Positions 11,901 to 22,301 of a DNA stretch of 64,000 nt are shown one piece after another. Location of the stretch: assembly GCA_025084515.1 (NCBI GenBank), contig JAJAGP010001692.1:1-64000 (forward strand). The letters run 5' to 3'. Numbering within the stretch: the first letter of the stretch is position 1; each line of letters starts with the position of its first letter. A program made the position numbers and the translations under genes. Below the pieces are notes generated by a model. That model had not been told where the DNA came from and made no database searches. It saw only the letters and a list, made by a program, of their open reading frames with translations. Source of the DNA: Ancistrus triradiatus. Its lineage: Eukaryota > Chordata > Actinopteri > Siluriformes > Loricariidae.

Positions 11901-13878
11901 TCCAACTTCATTGGAATTGGGGTTGTACATATATGTACAATATATAAATAATATATAATATATAATATACAGTATAAATCAATAAAATCTTCGGTTTCTC
12001 TGTTTTTTTTATTGACTCTGCAGGTATACGGCCGTACCCACTGACATTAGCAACCCTAACTACATGGATGTGTCGTACAGAAGTAGCAATCCGCCGGAGA
12101 GGGCTTTCAGCTACACCATGACCAATCGATCTGGAGCTAAAGACATGGTCACTGGCAACACCTCCCCAAAAAAGACGGGCTATGATCATCCTGTGTGCAG
12201 CCCTACAGGAAAGATCTCCAGTCCTACGTGAGTACATCAGTAGTACAGCAGTGTTATTGTTTGGCAATGCTATAATGACCATATACATAACATGCTGACG
12301 ATGATTGGACAACAAAACTTGGACTCGGCTCTCCATTATACAAACCGAACTGGGGGACTGGCCAAACAGTTAAGGCTGTAGACTGTGGATCAGAGGGTCC
12401 AGGGAGCAAATCCCACTTCTGCCAAGCTGCCACTGTTGGGTCATTAAAGCAAGGCCTGTAACCCACAATTCCTTGGATTGTAGCTCTTCATAAGGGTATC
12501 TGCTAAATGCTATAAAGCCCAGAAATGTTTAACTATCTGTTTACTGATTTTACACCTTGTTTTGTCAGGACTGATGATGGCCAGCCGGCCGAGATGTTTG
12601 ATAATCCTCTCTATGGATCGACATCGAAGACACGGGGCGGCAAGGAACAAGAAACATCTCGAAAAGACCACTTGTCACCGCCAGAGTTTTTTGCGTTCCC
12701 CAAATCCTTGGAACCTGAGGGCGAACGTCACCTTCCTGTCCCGACGCCTCGCGCTCGCTCCTTTACCTGCTCAGAACCCAAAGGTCAGAGTAATACCCAG
12801 ACTCCGCCCTCCATCAGTCCTAACCCCAGCAGTAACAACCTACAGCCTCAGTCCTTCACCAAAAAGCCCGTGGTGCCTTCGCGCTCTGAGGGTGGCATGA
12901 TGGCATCGGGAAAGCCGCCACTGCCCATGAAATCCCGCCCAGGTCAACCGGCGGAGGTCCAACCAAAGCTCAGAGACTACAGAGACACCTCGGAGCTGCC
13001 AGGCAAGATACGTCCGCCTCCCAGACTGGGCCAGCCGCCGCCCAAAGATGGTACGATTGCACACAACAGATGCAGATTGAATATAGATTTACTGGCTGAC
13101 TCGCCTAAGAGCCCTGATCTTGTAAAATGAAAGTAGATGGAGCATTGCTGTGAGCAAGATCATATTATCGTCCTAAACGTGTGGCAGACGTGCAAATCTT
13201 ACAAATCTGATATTAAAATCATGTGCTTTCTGGAACAAATGAACGAGTACCGAGGTACCACTATAATTGCTTCTTTCAAAATGTAATAGCTAATACGTTA
13301 CTCATTGCTTTACTTCTAAGTTACTCCCAAAATTCCTTTTTATTCTGTACTAACTAGAGAATACAAAGGCCATTCGTGTTCAAATACAAATTGCTGTTCG
13401 TATGGAGTTTTCCTGAGGCAGTTGCACAAATCTGGCCAGCAGATGTCGCTGAAGTGTGCAGGTTCGAGTGCCGCGAAACACTGAATCATTTTTGTTTCTG
13501 TTTTCGCTTAGCGCAAGAGTACTCCAAGACTCAGTAGAGTATTGCAATAGTTGCTTAAAACTTGGACTGTGAGCCAGAAGGTCCAGGGTTCAAATCCCAC
13601 CTCTGCCAAGCCTCCATTGTTCCTTGAGCTTGACGATTAACCCCCAAATTCTCGGCTTGTGCGACTGTAACATTTGTAAGTTGTTTGTGTGAGGGTGTCT
13701 GCTAAATTATTAAATGTACATGTACATGCGTTAGGTCAACTGGTGTCTCTAAACTGCTTCCCCGGGAGTCAGCAAGCCTGTGTATCTGTGCCACTGGCAT
13801 GGCTTCACCGGTGTGTTTCTGTTTTCAGTGCATCCTGAAGTTGGACAGCCTCCAAAGACGGGCCGCTCTCAGAAATGA
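5976..13878 (+). CDS. inpp5d: inpp5d (SHIP1) C-terminal exons: C2 domain and NPxY proline-rich tail
   Basis: Phosphatidylinositol 3,4,5-trisphosphate 5-phosphatase 1, a cytosolic enzyme that lowers PIP3 below immune receptors. The SH2 and phosphatase exons lie left of the window. Exons with consistent phases and AG/GT borders: 5976-6086, 6536-6615, 6710-6797, 9571-9717, 10228-10285, 12024-12227, 12569-13050, 13829-13878 (stop 13876-13878). They encode about 405 residues. The first three carry the C2 region (ATLKTKSKTKFFIEFHSSCLE, then ISDPEYLLDQHILISI). Next come NPNYMD (exon 12024) and MFDNPLYGS (exon 12569), the two NPxY motifs that bind PTB domains once phosphorylated in SHIP1, then LRDYRDTSELPGK and proline-rich SH3-binding stretches. 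SHIP2 (inppl1) is less likely, because two NPxY sites and the FDNPLYGS context fit SHIP1. Introns hold Tc1 and mariner elements. Confidence 0.93.
7098..8758 (-). mobile_element. Tc1-like transposon in an inpp5d intron
   Basis: Inverted ends cagtggtgcttgaaagt... and ...aactttcaagcaccactg are flanked by TA at 7096-7097 and 8759-8760. Its length of 1,661 bases is normal for Tc1. The transposase on the minus strand is decayed. Confidence 0.93.
7485..8400 (-). pseudogene. Tc1-like transposase, decayed
   Basis: Minus-strand fragments of a Tc1 transposase. The N-terminal helix-turn-helix remnant lies at about 8400-8170, a middle part at 8114-7833 (NNNGVHGRVARKKPLLSKKN), and a C-terminal part at 7712-7485 with the catalytic-aspartate region MQQDSDPKHTS. 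Frameshifts and stops separate the pieces, so no functional product is expected. Confidence 0.8.
9780..10090. repeat. SINE-like / unassigned repeat fragments in an inpp5d intron
   Basis: Contains a tRNA B-box-like word in reverse (gactcgaacccaggtccctg) beside a run of gggttagtgcat, resembling a degraded tRNA-derived SINE. Exact ends are not visible. Confidence 0.35.
10342..11925 (+). mobile_element. Mariner/Tc1-like transposon with ~190-bp inverted ends
   Basis: The right end (acaacgtccaacttcattgg ... ggttg) is followed by TA at 11926-11927. The left end is the degraded reverse complement (aactgaagttggacgttgtg). Sequence at 10383-10530 is the inverse of 11730-11890, so the terminal repeats are long. 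The transposase reads on the plus strand and is broken. Confidence 0.85.
10680..11690 (+). pseudogene. Mariner/Tc1-like transposase, decayed
   Basis: Plus-strand remnants. A helix-turn-helix part around 10700-10886 reads QQFKNNVSQQAIAKNLGISS. A middle region follows around 11110-11300 (dna for a VLWSDEST-like word and a DGMGVCWCPWHG-like word). A C-terminal part near 11400-11600 contains the DDA-type second aspartate and a PDLSPIENVW-like word. Several stops and frame changes are present. Intron location: inpp5d 10286-12023. Confidence 0.7.
12350..12520 (+). repeat. tRNA-derived SINE, degraded
   Basis: Shares with 18465-18648 the words gaccgtggat..gggtccaggg..caaatccca, gccaagctgccactgttggg and the tail gggtatctgctaaatgctata. 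It lies in the last long inpp5d intron before exon 12569. Confidence 0.7.
13561..13722 (+). repeat. tRNA-derived SINE
   Basis: Has the B-box word ggttcaaatcccacctctgc and the tail agggtgtctgctaaat. Member of the same SINE family as 18465-18648, inside the last inpp5d intron. Confidence 0.75.
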
Positions 13879-14055
13879 TCCTGCTTCTGTCCTTCGAACC
13901 TTCGGCGTTCACACAGCACTTCTGATGAGGGACTTGCAGAGAGGGAGAACGTGCAGATCTTTTAGCTGTGATGTAACATTTTCACTGTAAAGCTCCAGGG
14001 ATCTCGGCGTGGATCTTGCACAAGCTGTTCGGTTAAATGTTAAATGTAATTCCTG

Positions 14056-14061
14056 ATTAAA
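14056..14061 (+). terminator. inpp5d: Poly(A) signal attaaa of inpp5d
   Basis: ATTAAA lies 178 bases after the inpp5d stop codon. A second ATTAAA is at 14332-14337. Either could end the transcript. Confidence 0.5.
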
Positions 14062-14539
14062 GAATGCACGCCGAGCCCATCGGCATCGACTTGAAAATCA
14101 TATTTCTGTTTGTTCCTCGTGTGCCTTTTTGTTTTTAAGTCTAGCTAGACCAAAGATCCGGGTCAGCTGACCCAAACGATGGACGTTTAATGAAAATGAG
14201 CAGAAAGCATCATGACACTGCAGCGTTACATCAGATCCCAACTCACACCGAAACATTCACACCTGGTTTTAAGATAAAGGGCAGCTGAGCCATCGCATCA
14301 TCAGTTCCATCTGTGCTCGTTCATCTTCTGCATTAAACTGTTCTCAGATGCCTCTCAGAACACAGTGTGTTTCTTTATTTCTTGCGGCAGACGCTCTTGG
14401 TCCGTCCCATACAACAGAGTTGAGAAACGAATTGGTTCCAGGATCTCAGGAACTGGCTCTTACCTCTGAGCCACAAGAGCTTCCCATCTATGACTGTAGA
14501 TAAATAATGAAACACTAATAATTATGAGCTTTAACCTAC

Positions 14540-15235
14540 AAACAGAGGTGGAACAGAGTACTAAAATATTTTACTCAAGTACTGTCACGCTGATGAAACT
14601 TTGCTTCAAAGCAAGTAATTACCTAAAAAACGAATCAAGTAAAAGTAAAAAGTAGCCCATGTAAAATTAACTCAGAGTAAAAGTTACTTTTTTGGTTTCT
14701 CCTGTGTGTAGCAAAAAGGAGAAGGGGATAAAATATCTCAACTAGTTGTTCTTAATTAAAACACCTTTACAAATTAAAGAGCAATATCAAATGAAATACA
14801 AAATTAAACATGTCGACACTCGACATATAGATATTTTGAGATGTATTGCATTGCATTTAAACATTTTCAAACAATACGACCACTCAAGGTCTTTAATAAA
14901 GCGTCATAAAGCTGTTGCATTTCTTGCATTTGAAGGTGGTCCTTTAAATATGGCCAGGTGTTCACTTCATTTCCTTCAAGTTCAACGTCAGCAGAATTCG
15001 TTTCTCTGTCGCTGTCTGACTTGCCAGTTTCTATCTTTCTTCTGATTTTAGTGCCAGTTTGTTCTTCTGTCCACCAATCACTGGAGTCGTCTCTGGGGCT
15101 CTTTTATTTTGTTATTTATTTCCTCCGTAAAATTTATTTTACTCAGTGAAATATGTGATTTAAGATGCAGGAAAGCAGAATACTTCAAACAAAACATACT
15201 TAAATAAAAGTAAAAGTACAGATAAAAAAAACTTC
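14540..15235. mobile_element. DNA-transposon repeat with agtactcaagtaaaagta-type ends
   Basis: Starts with cagaggtggaacagagtact and has repeated agtaaaagta / actcaagtact words; the right end holds taaaagtaaaagtacag. This is a dispersed element type common in fish (probably hAT-like, non-autonomous). It lies between inpp5d and lsm2 and no coding sequence is seen. Confidence 0.6.
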
Positions 15236-15786
15236 CTGCTTACAGCAAGTCATTTTGTTTCTTTAGTTTGTGAGGACCACCGAGACCTATTTCTATTCCT
15301 ACGTGTTTAGCTATAGCTCAGATAGAAATGCATGGATTATTATTTAGTTTAAGAACAACTTCTCACTGATGTGTGTTTGCTTCGACGAAAGACTTTTTTC
15401 GCCATTATTGTGCAAATGCCTCCCTCTTCTGGTGAGAGGGAAGAAACAAAGCCCTTTATGATTTCTGCATACCTGACTTTTATTTTCAATACAGGAATGA
15501 CTAAGAACAGTACATTCATTTATATTGATGGGGCTCCAGCACAGCCAGAGAACACAACGTGAAGATTCAACCACCGTATAAAGGGTGCTTTGGATTCTGA
15601 AGCAGTCTAATAGCCAGACTTACCTGCGCAGTGACCCAGTTTAAAGTCCAGACTCTGCAACAGCGACCCCTGCCGGCCCTGTGATAGACTGGTGCACTTT
15701 CCATGTCATTCTACGGAGCTATGTGCCAGACCCCGTGATCCTGACCAGAAAAGTGGAGTTAAAACTCTTAAAAGTTCTTTAATCGT

Positions 15787-15970
15787 GGCACGGTGACACT
15801 TTGGTTAGCACTGTCATCATAAAAGCTCAAGAAACCTGGGTTCAAATCCTAATCTGGCTGTGTGGACTTTGCGTGTTCTCCCTGTGTCTCCCGGTTTTCC
15901 ACATTCCAAAGACGTGTTAGGTCAGTTGGTATCTCTAAAATGTCCTGGACTGGTGCCATGTTCAGGATTG
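15787..15970 (+). repeat. Second SINE family (cattccaaagacgtg type)
   Basis: A tRNA-like head (ggttagcactgtc ... gggttcaaatcct) is followed by a body with ttccacattccaaagacgtg and ttaggtcagttgg. The same body occurs at 28156-28405, 28410-28625 and 42038-42240. Confidence 0.7.
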
Positions 15971-16248
15971 GATAGATATTATATCTCATGGGGTAAAGCG
16001 AGTATTGAAAGTATGTGTGTGTGGTTTTTTTTTTCAGTGATTTAAGAAAAATACAAAGTACTGTTTGGTTGCCCATTACATGTGAAGCAAAACAATACAG
16101 GAGAGTACAAACAGACTGATCATTTTAAATAGTTGTTGTGCAATAAATGTTGTTTAATATACTTCACATAGTTTTAGCTTTACATTTTTTATCATTTTGA
16201 AAGTGTCTGGGATGGGGATTTCTCTTATTTTGGCGAGTTCACAAATAA

Positions 16249-16293
16249 CCAATGAGCAGAGGAGATAAATCAGCCTCCTGAGTTTGGACCAAT
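16249..16293 (+). promoter_or_regulatory. lsm2: Two CCAAT boxes upstream of lsm2
   Basis: CCAAT at 16249-16253 and again at 16289-16293, about 100 and 60 bases before the lsm2 start codon and 40 bases apart. Paired CCAAT boxes bind NF-Y and are typical of housekeeping promoters without a TATA box, which fits lsm2. Binding is inferred. Confidence 0.6.
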
Positions 16294-16348
16294 AGGGTTG
16301 CTTTTCTTTAGATGTCGCGTAAATTCGAGCACAGAACAGCGCGCAGAA

Positions 16349-19300
16349 ATGGTGAGTCTTTAAGGTTATTTATGTGTTTTTTATCGTTACTGTTAAGATT
16401 TAAGATTAAGAATTAATATTTAATAAGATATACGTTCTGTACAAGAGATGTTTCATCATGTCGCGTCTGAAATGTCGCTGTAATTTCAGTGAGTGTTTAG
16501 TTTAGCTCGTCATTTAGCATGTTAGCCTGCTAGCATGTGCTTGATAGTTTGTGATCCCTTTAGAAAGGGGACTTAAGGTAAGCAGAGCAACCGATGGACT
16601 ACAGTCTGTAACTGTAGAACTACAAAGTGCTAAGTGTATGGTGGAGAAACAAGGAGGTGTACCTAATAAAGTGACCGGTGAAGTTGCGTGCCTTGGATGC
16701 ATCTGCATTACGGTCTGTCAAACAGGTCGTTGACCGAACATTACCATAGTCCTTTAGGCTACTCTACTGTGGGGCAAGATGCCTTCAGTTACTAAGGACT
16801 GTAGTTTAGATACTTTGCACATAAAGGTTTGTTTTAAACAATAAGATTAAAACACCACATTAAACAATTTAGAAAGGTGGTGCACACATACTGTACAGTA
16901 GTCCTTATCTCTGTATCTGTTATAAAAGCAAAGTGTCCAGCAAAGTAAACAAGCGCTTTTCGTGCGTAGGGCCGTTCTTTATTCATTTTGTACATCTTTT
17001 ATACAGAGAATGCACAAAGGGTGGTACACATGCATCATATATATAGATATAAAGGGCTTATTTACAAACACTTCTGCAGGGGAAATTCTGAACTTTTTAT
17101 CTCATACAGTTGCAATCAGAAATATCCAACCCCATCAACTCTAGACATTATAGAGATGTGGATGAAAGATGATGACAGAAAACCTCATTAAACAACAAAC
17201 CGTATTTATTCACACACATGTGAGTTATTTTGACAATATAAGTTGACTTAGCTTTGAAGTTCAAGTGAAAACTGTAACCCTGAACAAATGTGCATGTGCA
17301 CCATTATTCAACCCCCTGCTGTAATACTTTGTGGAGCATGCTTTAGCTATCTTGGCCCATTCTTCACGTGCAAAAGCCTCTAGGTCAGTGATGTTTGATG
17401 GCTTCCATGCTGCAACTGCCTTCTTTAAATCCCACCAAAGATTTTCAATCGGGTTTAGATCTGGTGACTGAGAAGGCCACTCCAGGACGTCCCAGGATCT
17501 TTTACTCAAATTAACTTTGGTTGACTTGGAGCTGTGCTTAGGATCATTTGGTTTGCCAAGGTTTATTTGTCAACCGGTGGCATCACGCACCTCTTTAAAA
17601 TGGCCTGGTATTTCTGAGAATCCACGATGCCAGGTACACAGTCAAAATCGCCAGTTCCTGCTGCAGAAAAACAGCCCCACATCATCAGTGACCCACCTCC
17701 ACGCTTGACTCTGGGGATTCTTCTGGTCATAAGCCTGGCCTTTCGCACGCCAGACGTACCGCTGGTCCATATTTCATCAGTCCATAGAACTGTCTCCCAA
17801 AACTCTGTAGCCTTATCCAAATTCCTCCTGGAATATACTAGTCAACCTTGGATGATCCTTGTGGTTAAGATTGGAGTGCGTCATGAAGTCTTCGTTTATT
17901 CAGTGCACGTCTTATAGTTGCTTCTGAAGCACCTGTTCCAGCCTTCATCAGGTCATCCTGTAGGTGTCTTGCACTCACACTGGGGTTTTTTTGGGGTTCT
18001 GACTAAGTTGCTAAGGGCCCTTGATGAAATTTTGGGCTTTCTTACACAGCCAGGCAGGTTTGCAGCTGTTCCATAAGTTTTAAGATCCATATAATGCTCC
18101 CAATGGTGTCTCTTGGGATGTTATACTTTTTGGAAATCTTCTTATACCCAAGGCCTTTTAGGTGTGATGAAACAATCTCCTCTCTCAGCTTTTGTTTAAG
18201 CTTTCCCATGATTTCAGCGCCCTTGAATTCATTTTGTACAAGTTCCTCATGTTTATGTGGATGTCTTTCCTTTATTTACTTGTACCAAGCTGTAAATGGT
18301 GTTTGTAAGTGTATGTACCTGTCCTATTGTAAGTAGTACTGCTTTGTGTGTATATTCTCTCTAACCTCTAACTATATACACTGGTTCACATTCCCTCGTT
18401 GAGTCTCTGGTTCATCTGGCTGAACTTCCTTGTTCAGTGTTGTTCCTAATGCTGTCTGTCGACTGTGGTAGCCTAGCGGGTAGGGTATGGACCAGAAGGT
18501 CCAGGGTTCAAATCCCACCTCTGCCAAGCTGCCACTGTTGGGTCCTTGAGCAAGGCCCTTAAGCCACAATTGCTTGGACTGTAAGATTGTACCAGTTGTA
18601 AGTCGCTCTGGATAAGGGCGTCTGCTAAATGCTGTAAATGTAAATGTGTCGATGTATTTTTGCCTTCTGTTAAACTCACTCGCGTGTTCAGGGGTTTCTC
18701 TGGCGCATTTACATATCGTTTGCTTGCAGCTTTCTTGTGAAAATACCCTTTATATTTACATTACAGTAGCATAAAAAGACTATGGTAATGTTCGGTCAAC
18801 GACCTGTATCACAGAAGGTAATGCGGATGTTAAATGATGAATACCTGTACATAGCGTATGCACATTAATGGAGCTTTTTGTCTGAAACATGAACGGGTTA
18901 TTAGACAATGTCACACTTCCAATAAATTGTATGTTAATTTGTTTTACAGCTCTTCTATTCGTTCTTCAAGTCCCTGGTGGGCAAAGATGTCGTAGTGGAG
19001 CTAAAAAATGACCTGAGGTGAGTGCTTACTTTTATTACTTGATTAGTGTCATACAATCCAGCATTTTAACGGACGTCTGTTTGTGCCAAATTGCAGCATA
19101 TGTGGGACCCTGCACTCTGTAGATCAGGTGTGTGCTCCATCGTTTCCTGTATATAAGATATTTTATTTGGTTTGTTTGATTCTCTAGGCCGGTGTGTAAT
19201 GGATGTTTTTCTTCATGTTTTATTCACACAGTATCTGAACATCAAGCTCACAGATATCAGCGTCACTGATCCGGAAAAGTACCCACACATGGTGGGTTTC

Positions 19301-19964
19301 AGCTCAGCTTCCAAAATAAACTATCTTTTGTTACTGGAAACCCCCCCAAACCCTAACTGGCCCAGCGTGATGGCGCTCTATCCCTAAAGTCCCCACACTA
19401 ACTGACCTACGCAAGACTACTTGAAGCCCACAAGCACTAACTGTATATAGATGTGTCAAACTCGAGCTGTCCCACAGGACGATGCAGAAGAGCTTCTCCC
19501 CAGCTACCACATAAGCTCCTAAACAAACTGCTCCTCACAACTAAGCATTAAAGCTACCGAATCCTAAGTGACTCGCCCGACTGACCACAAAAAGCTCACA
19601 CACCCGAGCTGCCCCACCCGCCTGCCATGAAATGCTCACAAACATTAACCGTCCCAGCTGACTGACCATAAAACTCTTAAGGATGTAGAGAAACAGATGG
19701 ACTACAGAGCACAGTGACGACTGACACTTAAAGAATAAGCAGACCGCCTCAGCCTTGCACAGTACAGTATTTGGTCAGATCACCTGTTTTGTTGATTTCC
19801 TTAAGCCACGTTTCATGATCTTGTCCTTGCTTTCTTAGCTGTCGGTGAAAAACTGCTTCATCCGTGGGTCGGTGGTTCGATATGTTCAGCTCCCGGCTGA
19901 TGAGGTCGACACTCAGCTCCTACAGGACGCAGCACGCAAGGAGGCCATGCAGCAGAAGCAGTGA
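16349..19964 (+). CDS. lsm2: lsm2, U6 snRNA-associated Sm-like protein LSm2
   Basis: Subunit of the LSm2-8 ring, which binds the 3' end of U6 snRNA in the nucleus, and of the LSm1-7 ring, which takes part in mRNA decay in the cytoplasm. Five exons: 16349-16351 (only the ATG), 18950-19017, 19097-19127, 19232-19291 and 19839-19964 (stop 19962-19964). All borders are AG/GT and the phases agree. The joined product is 95 aa, the usual length. It begins MLFYSFFKSLVGKDVVVELK, carries the Sm1 motif (ICGTLHSVDQYLNIKL) and the Sm2 motif (CFIRGSVVRYVQLP), and ends EAMQQKQ. Intron 1 (2.6 kb) holds a Tc1 and a SINE. The ATG-only first exon is unusual, but the acceptor at 18950 leaves no other start. Confidence 0.97.
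16585..16680 (+). repeat. Dispersed repeat with gtagaactacaaagtgc and cctaataaagtg
   Basis: cagtctgtaactgtagaact..caaagtgc followed by aaggaggtgtacctaataaagtg. Near-copies occur at 54935-54985, 61680-61775 and, inverted, 61110-61170. The end cctaataaagtg matches the end of the mariner remnant at 22302, so this may be a short derivative of that family. Confidence 0.6.
17107..18215 (-). mobile_element. Tc1-like transposon in lsm2 intron 1, right end lost
   Basis: The left end cagttgcaatcagaaat is preceded by TA at 17105-17106. A matching right end is not visible, so the element seems truncated near 18215. The transposase lies on the minus strand. Confidence 0.8.
17261..18209 (-). pseudogene. 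Tc1-like transposase, decayed
   Basis: The start ATG (minus strand, 18209-18207) opens MGKLKQKLREEIVSSHLKGL, the helix-turn-helix start of a Tc1 transposase, with a stop about 55 codons later. The catalytic core follows at 17820-17563 (ETVLWTDEIW with the first aspartate) and 17509-17261 (EWPSQSPDLNPIENLWWDLK with the glutamate). The part between, with the second aspartate, has decayed. Confidence 0.8.
18465..18648 (+). repeat. tRNA-derived SINE, best copy in the window
   Basis: Head gtggtagcctagcgggtag (A-box like) and ggttcaaatcccacctctgc (B-box like), then gccactgttgggtccttgag, then the tail ctctggataagggcgtctgctaaatg and a taaatg repeat. It is not a tRNA gene: there is no cloverleaf 3' half. 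Confidence 0.85.
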
Positions 19965-21058
19965 TGTCTAATTATTTGTGCGACTGTAAAAATGCAAAAT
20001 CAGTGGATTGGCTTTTTGTTTTAAGCTCTGACGTTGTATAATATTTGTACTCTATGCTTTTGACTATACAGATCTCGGTCTAAAACATGAGGTTTATCTT
20101 CTTAGTTTGGTCTTTTGTTATTGTTTTTTAAACCACACCAGGCTGTCTGTGTTTCTTACTCAGATTTATTTGTAGTATAAAGATCCACCGTTTAAATGTT
20201 CATCAGTTAATGACTTTTTGGGTTCAGTTTTGTTTTTAATATGAAATCAGGAGCTGAAACTAAGAGTTCAGTGATATCTGGACGTTGTGAAGCGTCATGC
20301 TTCTGTTTTGTTGACAAAAAAATAAAACCGATACCATGTGAAATAACTTCTTGTTCTGATGCTTGCTCTGGAGGGTTTCTGGTTTCTCTTTTAGGAATGT
20401 GTACTTGAACTGATTGATCTGTTCAAAAGCACTTTCTGGGGATATTAAAGCTGAAGAGTTTGAGCAACACAAAGTAGCTGCTTTGAACTGATTTTTTTTT
20501 CAACCTGTAATGGCAATAACACAAAGCACGCTTAAACAAAACTTTCAAAATCCAGCTTATCTTAAAAATGGCTAATGCCACTGATTAACTTTGAACCCGG
20601 GTCCACCTGAGCACCAATAGCATGGGTTCAATCTCACTTTCCATACCCACTTAATCCGATTCAGGCTTGTTTTTAAACTGTTGGGGAGAAGACTCAAATT
20701 TAAGTTTTTCTCCGTATACTTATTACTTTGTAAAAACAAGCAAGCAAAACAACACAGACCCTTTGATGTCAGGTTTAATAACATGCCTGGTACGGGAGAT
20801 AACAGCTTGCAAGGGCTGTTTCTAATAAAAGTACCTAATTAAATTATTTTCCCTTAAAATGCTCATTCTGAAACACAGCTGTTGTGTTTTTGTGTTCTGA
20901 CTAGAAACACGGCAGCGCCCAACAGAGAAGTTGTAATGGAATGTTGTGAAGCCAACAAATTAAGAAATGATACAAATGTTATTCAGTTATTTTTTTATTA
21001 AGTAATAAATGCATTCTGTTGAGATTTGTGTGCTCATATGGCTGTAAATGCATATATA
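19965..21058 (+). other. lsm2 3' untranslated region and intergenic sequence
   Basis: The lsm2 3' UTR runs to the poly(A) signal at 20321-20326. The remaining ~730 bases, up to the intact Tc1, hold no gene that I can support. Confidence 0.6.
20321..20326 (+). terminator. lsm2: Poly(A) signal aataaa of lsm2
   Basis: AATAAA lies 357 bases after the lsm2 stop, just before a T/GT-rich stretch. It is the first canonical signal downstream. Confidence 0.75.
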
Positions 21059-22299
21059 CAGTTGTTTTCAAAATAATAGCAGTGTGTCTAAGCACGAAAT
21101 CTTTATAGTAGTTTTTATGTCCATGCATTGGGAACATTGCATACTGTTTTCCAAATCAAAACATGAAGAGAAATGTATATAATTTGTAACTACTTTAGAG
21201 AAAATAATAAAAAATGACCATTGGGCTGTTCAGAAAAATAGCAGTGTCTGCATTTGTCTTTACATACTCAAAATCTGTACTCCTTTTTTATGATTTAGCA
21301 TTCCTGTGAATCACTAACCTAATATTTAGTTGAATAACCACAGTTTTTTAGGACTGCTTCACATCTGTGTTGCATGGAGTCAACCAACTTCTGGCACCTG
21401 TCAACTGGTATTTCAGCCCAGGATGCTTTGACTATATCCCACAATTCATTTGCATTTCCTGGTTTTGCCTCAGAAACGGCATCTTTGATGTCACCCCACA
21501 AGTTTTCTATCGGATTTAGGTCTGGGGATTGGGCTGGCCACTCCATAACCTCAATTTTGTTGGACTGGAACCAAGATTGTGCTCGTTTACTGGTGTGTTT
21601 AGGGTTGTTATCTTGTTGAAACACCCATTTCAAGGGCATTTCCTCTTCAGCGTAAGGCAACATGACCTGTTCAAGTATTCTGATATATGCAAACTGGTCC
21701 ATGATCCCTGGTATGCGGTAAATAGGCCCAGCACCATAGTAAGAGAAACATGCCCATGTCATGATGCTTGCACCACCATTCACTGTCTTCAGAGTGTACT
21801 GTGGCTTGAATTCAGAGTTTGGGGGTCGTCTGACAAACTGTCTACGGCCCTTGGACCCAAAAAGAACAATTTTACTTTCATCAGTCCACAATATGTTTCT
21901 CCATTTTTCTTTGGGCCAGTTGATGTGTTCTTTGGCAAATTGTATCCACTTCAGTACATGTCTTTTTTTTAACAGTGGGACTTTGCGGGGACTTCTTGCT
22001 AATAGATTAGCTTCACACAGGCGTCTTCTAACTGTCACAGTACTCACACGTAACTTGAGACTGTCTTTGATCATCCTGGAGCTGATCATTGGCTGAGCCT
22101 TTGCCATTCTGGCTATTCTTCGATCCATTCGAATGGTAGTCTTTCGTTTTCTTCCACATCTCTCTGGTTTTGCTCTCCATTTTAAAGCATTGGAGATCAT
22201 TTTGGCTGAACAGCCTATTATTGTCTGCACTTCTTTATACCAAAAACAGTGATTAATCTGGTTAGTCATATTGGACTGCTATTATTTTGAACACAACTG
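21059..22299 (-). mobile_element. Complete Tc1-like transposon with intact transposase frame
   Basis: Ends cagttgttttcaaaataatagcag and ...attattttgaacacaactg form an inverted repeat, flanked by TA at 21057-21058 and 22300-22301. Its length is 1,241 bases. It carries one uninterrupted transposase frame and is the best-preserved element in the window. Confidence 0.93.
21319..22269 (-). CDS. Tc1/mariner transposase, DD34E, apparently uninterrupted
   Basis: Cut-and-paste transposase that binds the element's inverted ends and inserts at TA. It is 316 aa, against about 340 aa for typical Tc1 enzymes. From the N-terminus: a shortened paired-like DNA-binding part (KEVQTIIGCSAKMISNALKW), a basic GRKRKTT linker, a second helix-turn-helix (ISSRMIKDSLKLRVSTVTVR), then the catalytic core. 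First aspartate: ILWTDESKIVLFG. Second: WVFQQDNNPKHTSK. Glutamate: QSPDLNPIENLWGD. Exactly 34 residues separate the second aspartate from the glutamate. It ends GYSTKY, as is usual. The first ~15 residues of the DNA-binding domain seem missing, so activity is doubtful. All other transposases in the window are broken. Confidence 0.9.
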   Translation of the reverse strand: MTNQINHCFWYKEVQTIIGCSAKMISNALKWRAKPERCGRKRKTTIRMDRRIARMAKAQPMISSRMIKDSLKLRVSTVTVRRRLCEANLLARSPRKVPLLKKRHVLKWIQFAKEHINWPKEKWRNILWTDESKIVLFGSKGRRQFVRRPPNSEFKPQYTLKTVNGGASIMTWACFSYYGAGPIYRIPGIMDQFAYIRILEQVMLPYAEEEMPLKWVFQQDNNPKHTSKRAQSWFQSNKIEVMEWPAQSPDLNPIENLWGDIKDAVSEAKPGNANELWDIVKASWAEIPVDRCQKLVDSMQHRCEAVLKNCGYSTKY

Positions 22300-22301
22300 T
22301 A

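Noticed and set aside
12562..12900. 112-codon frame within the inpp5d exon at 12569
   Set aside because: Overlaps the inpp5d frame that carries NPLYGS; it is the shadow frame.
18465..18648. Possible tRNA gene
   Set aside because: A- and B-box words are present, but no cloverleaf 3' half or acceptor stem; many degraded copies show it is a SINE.
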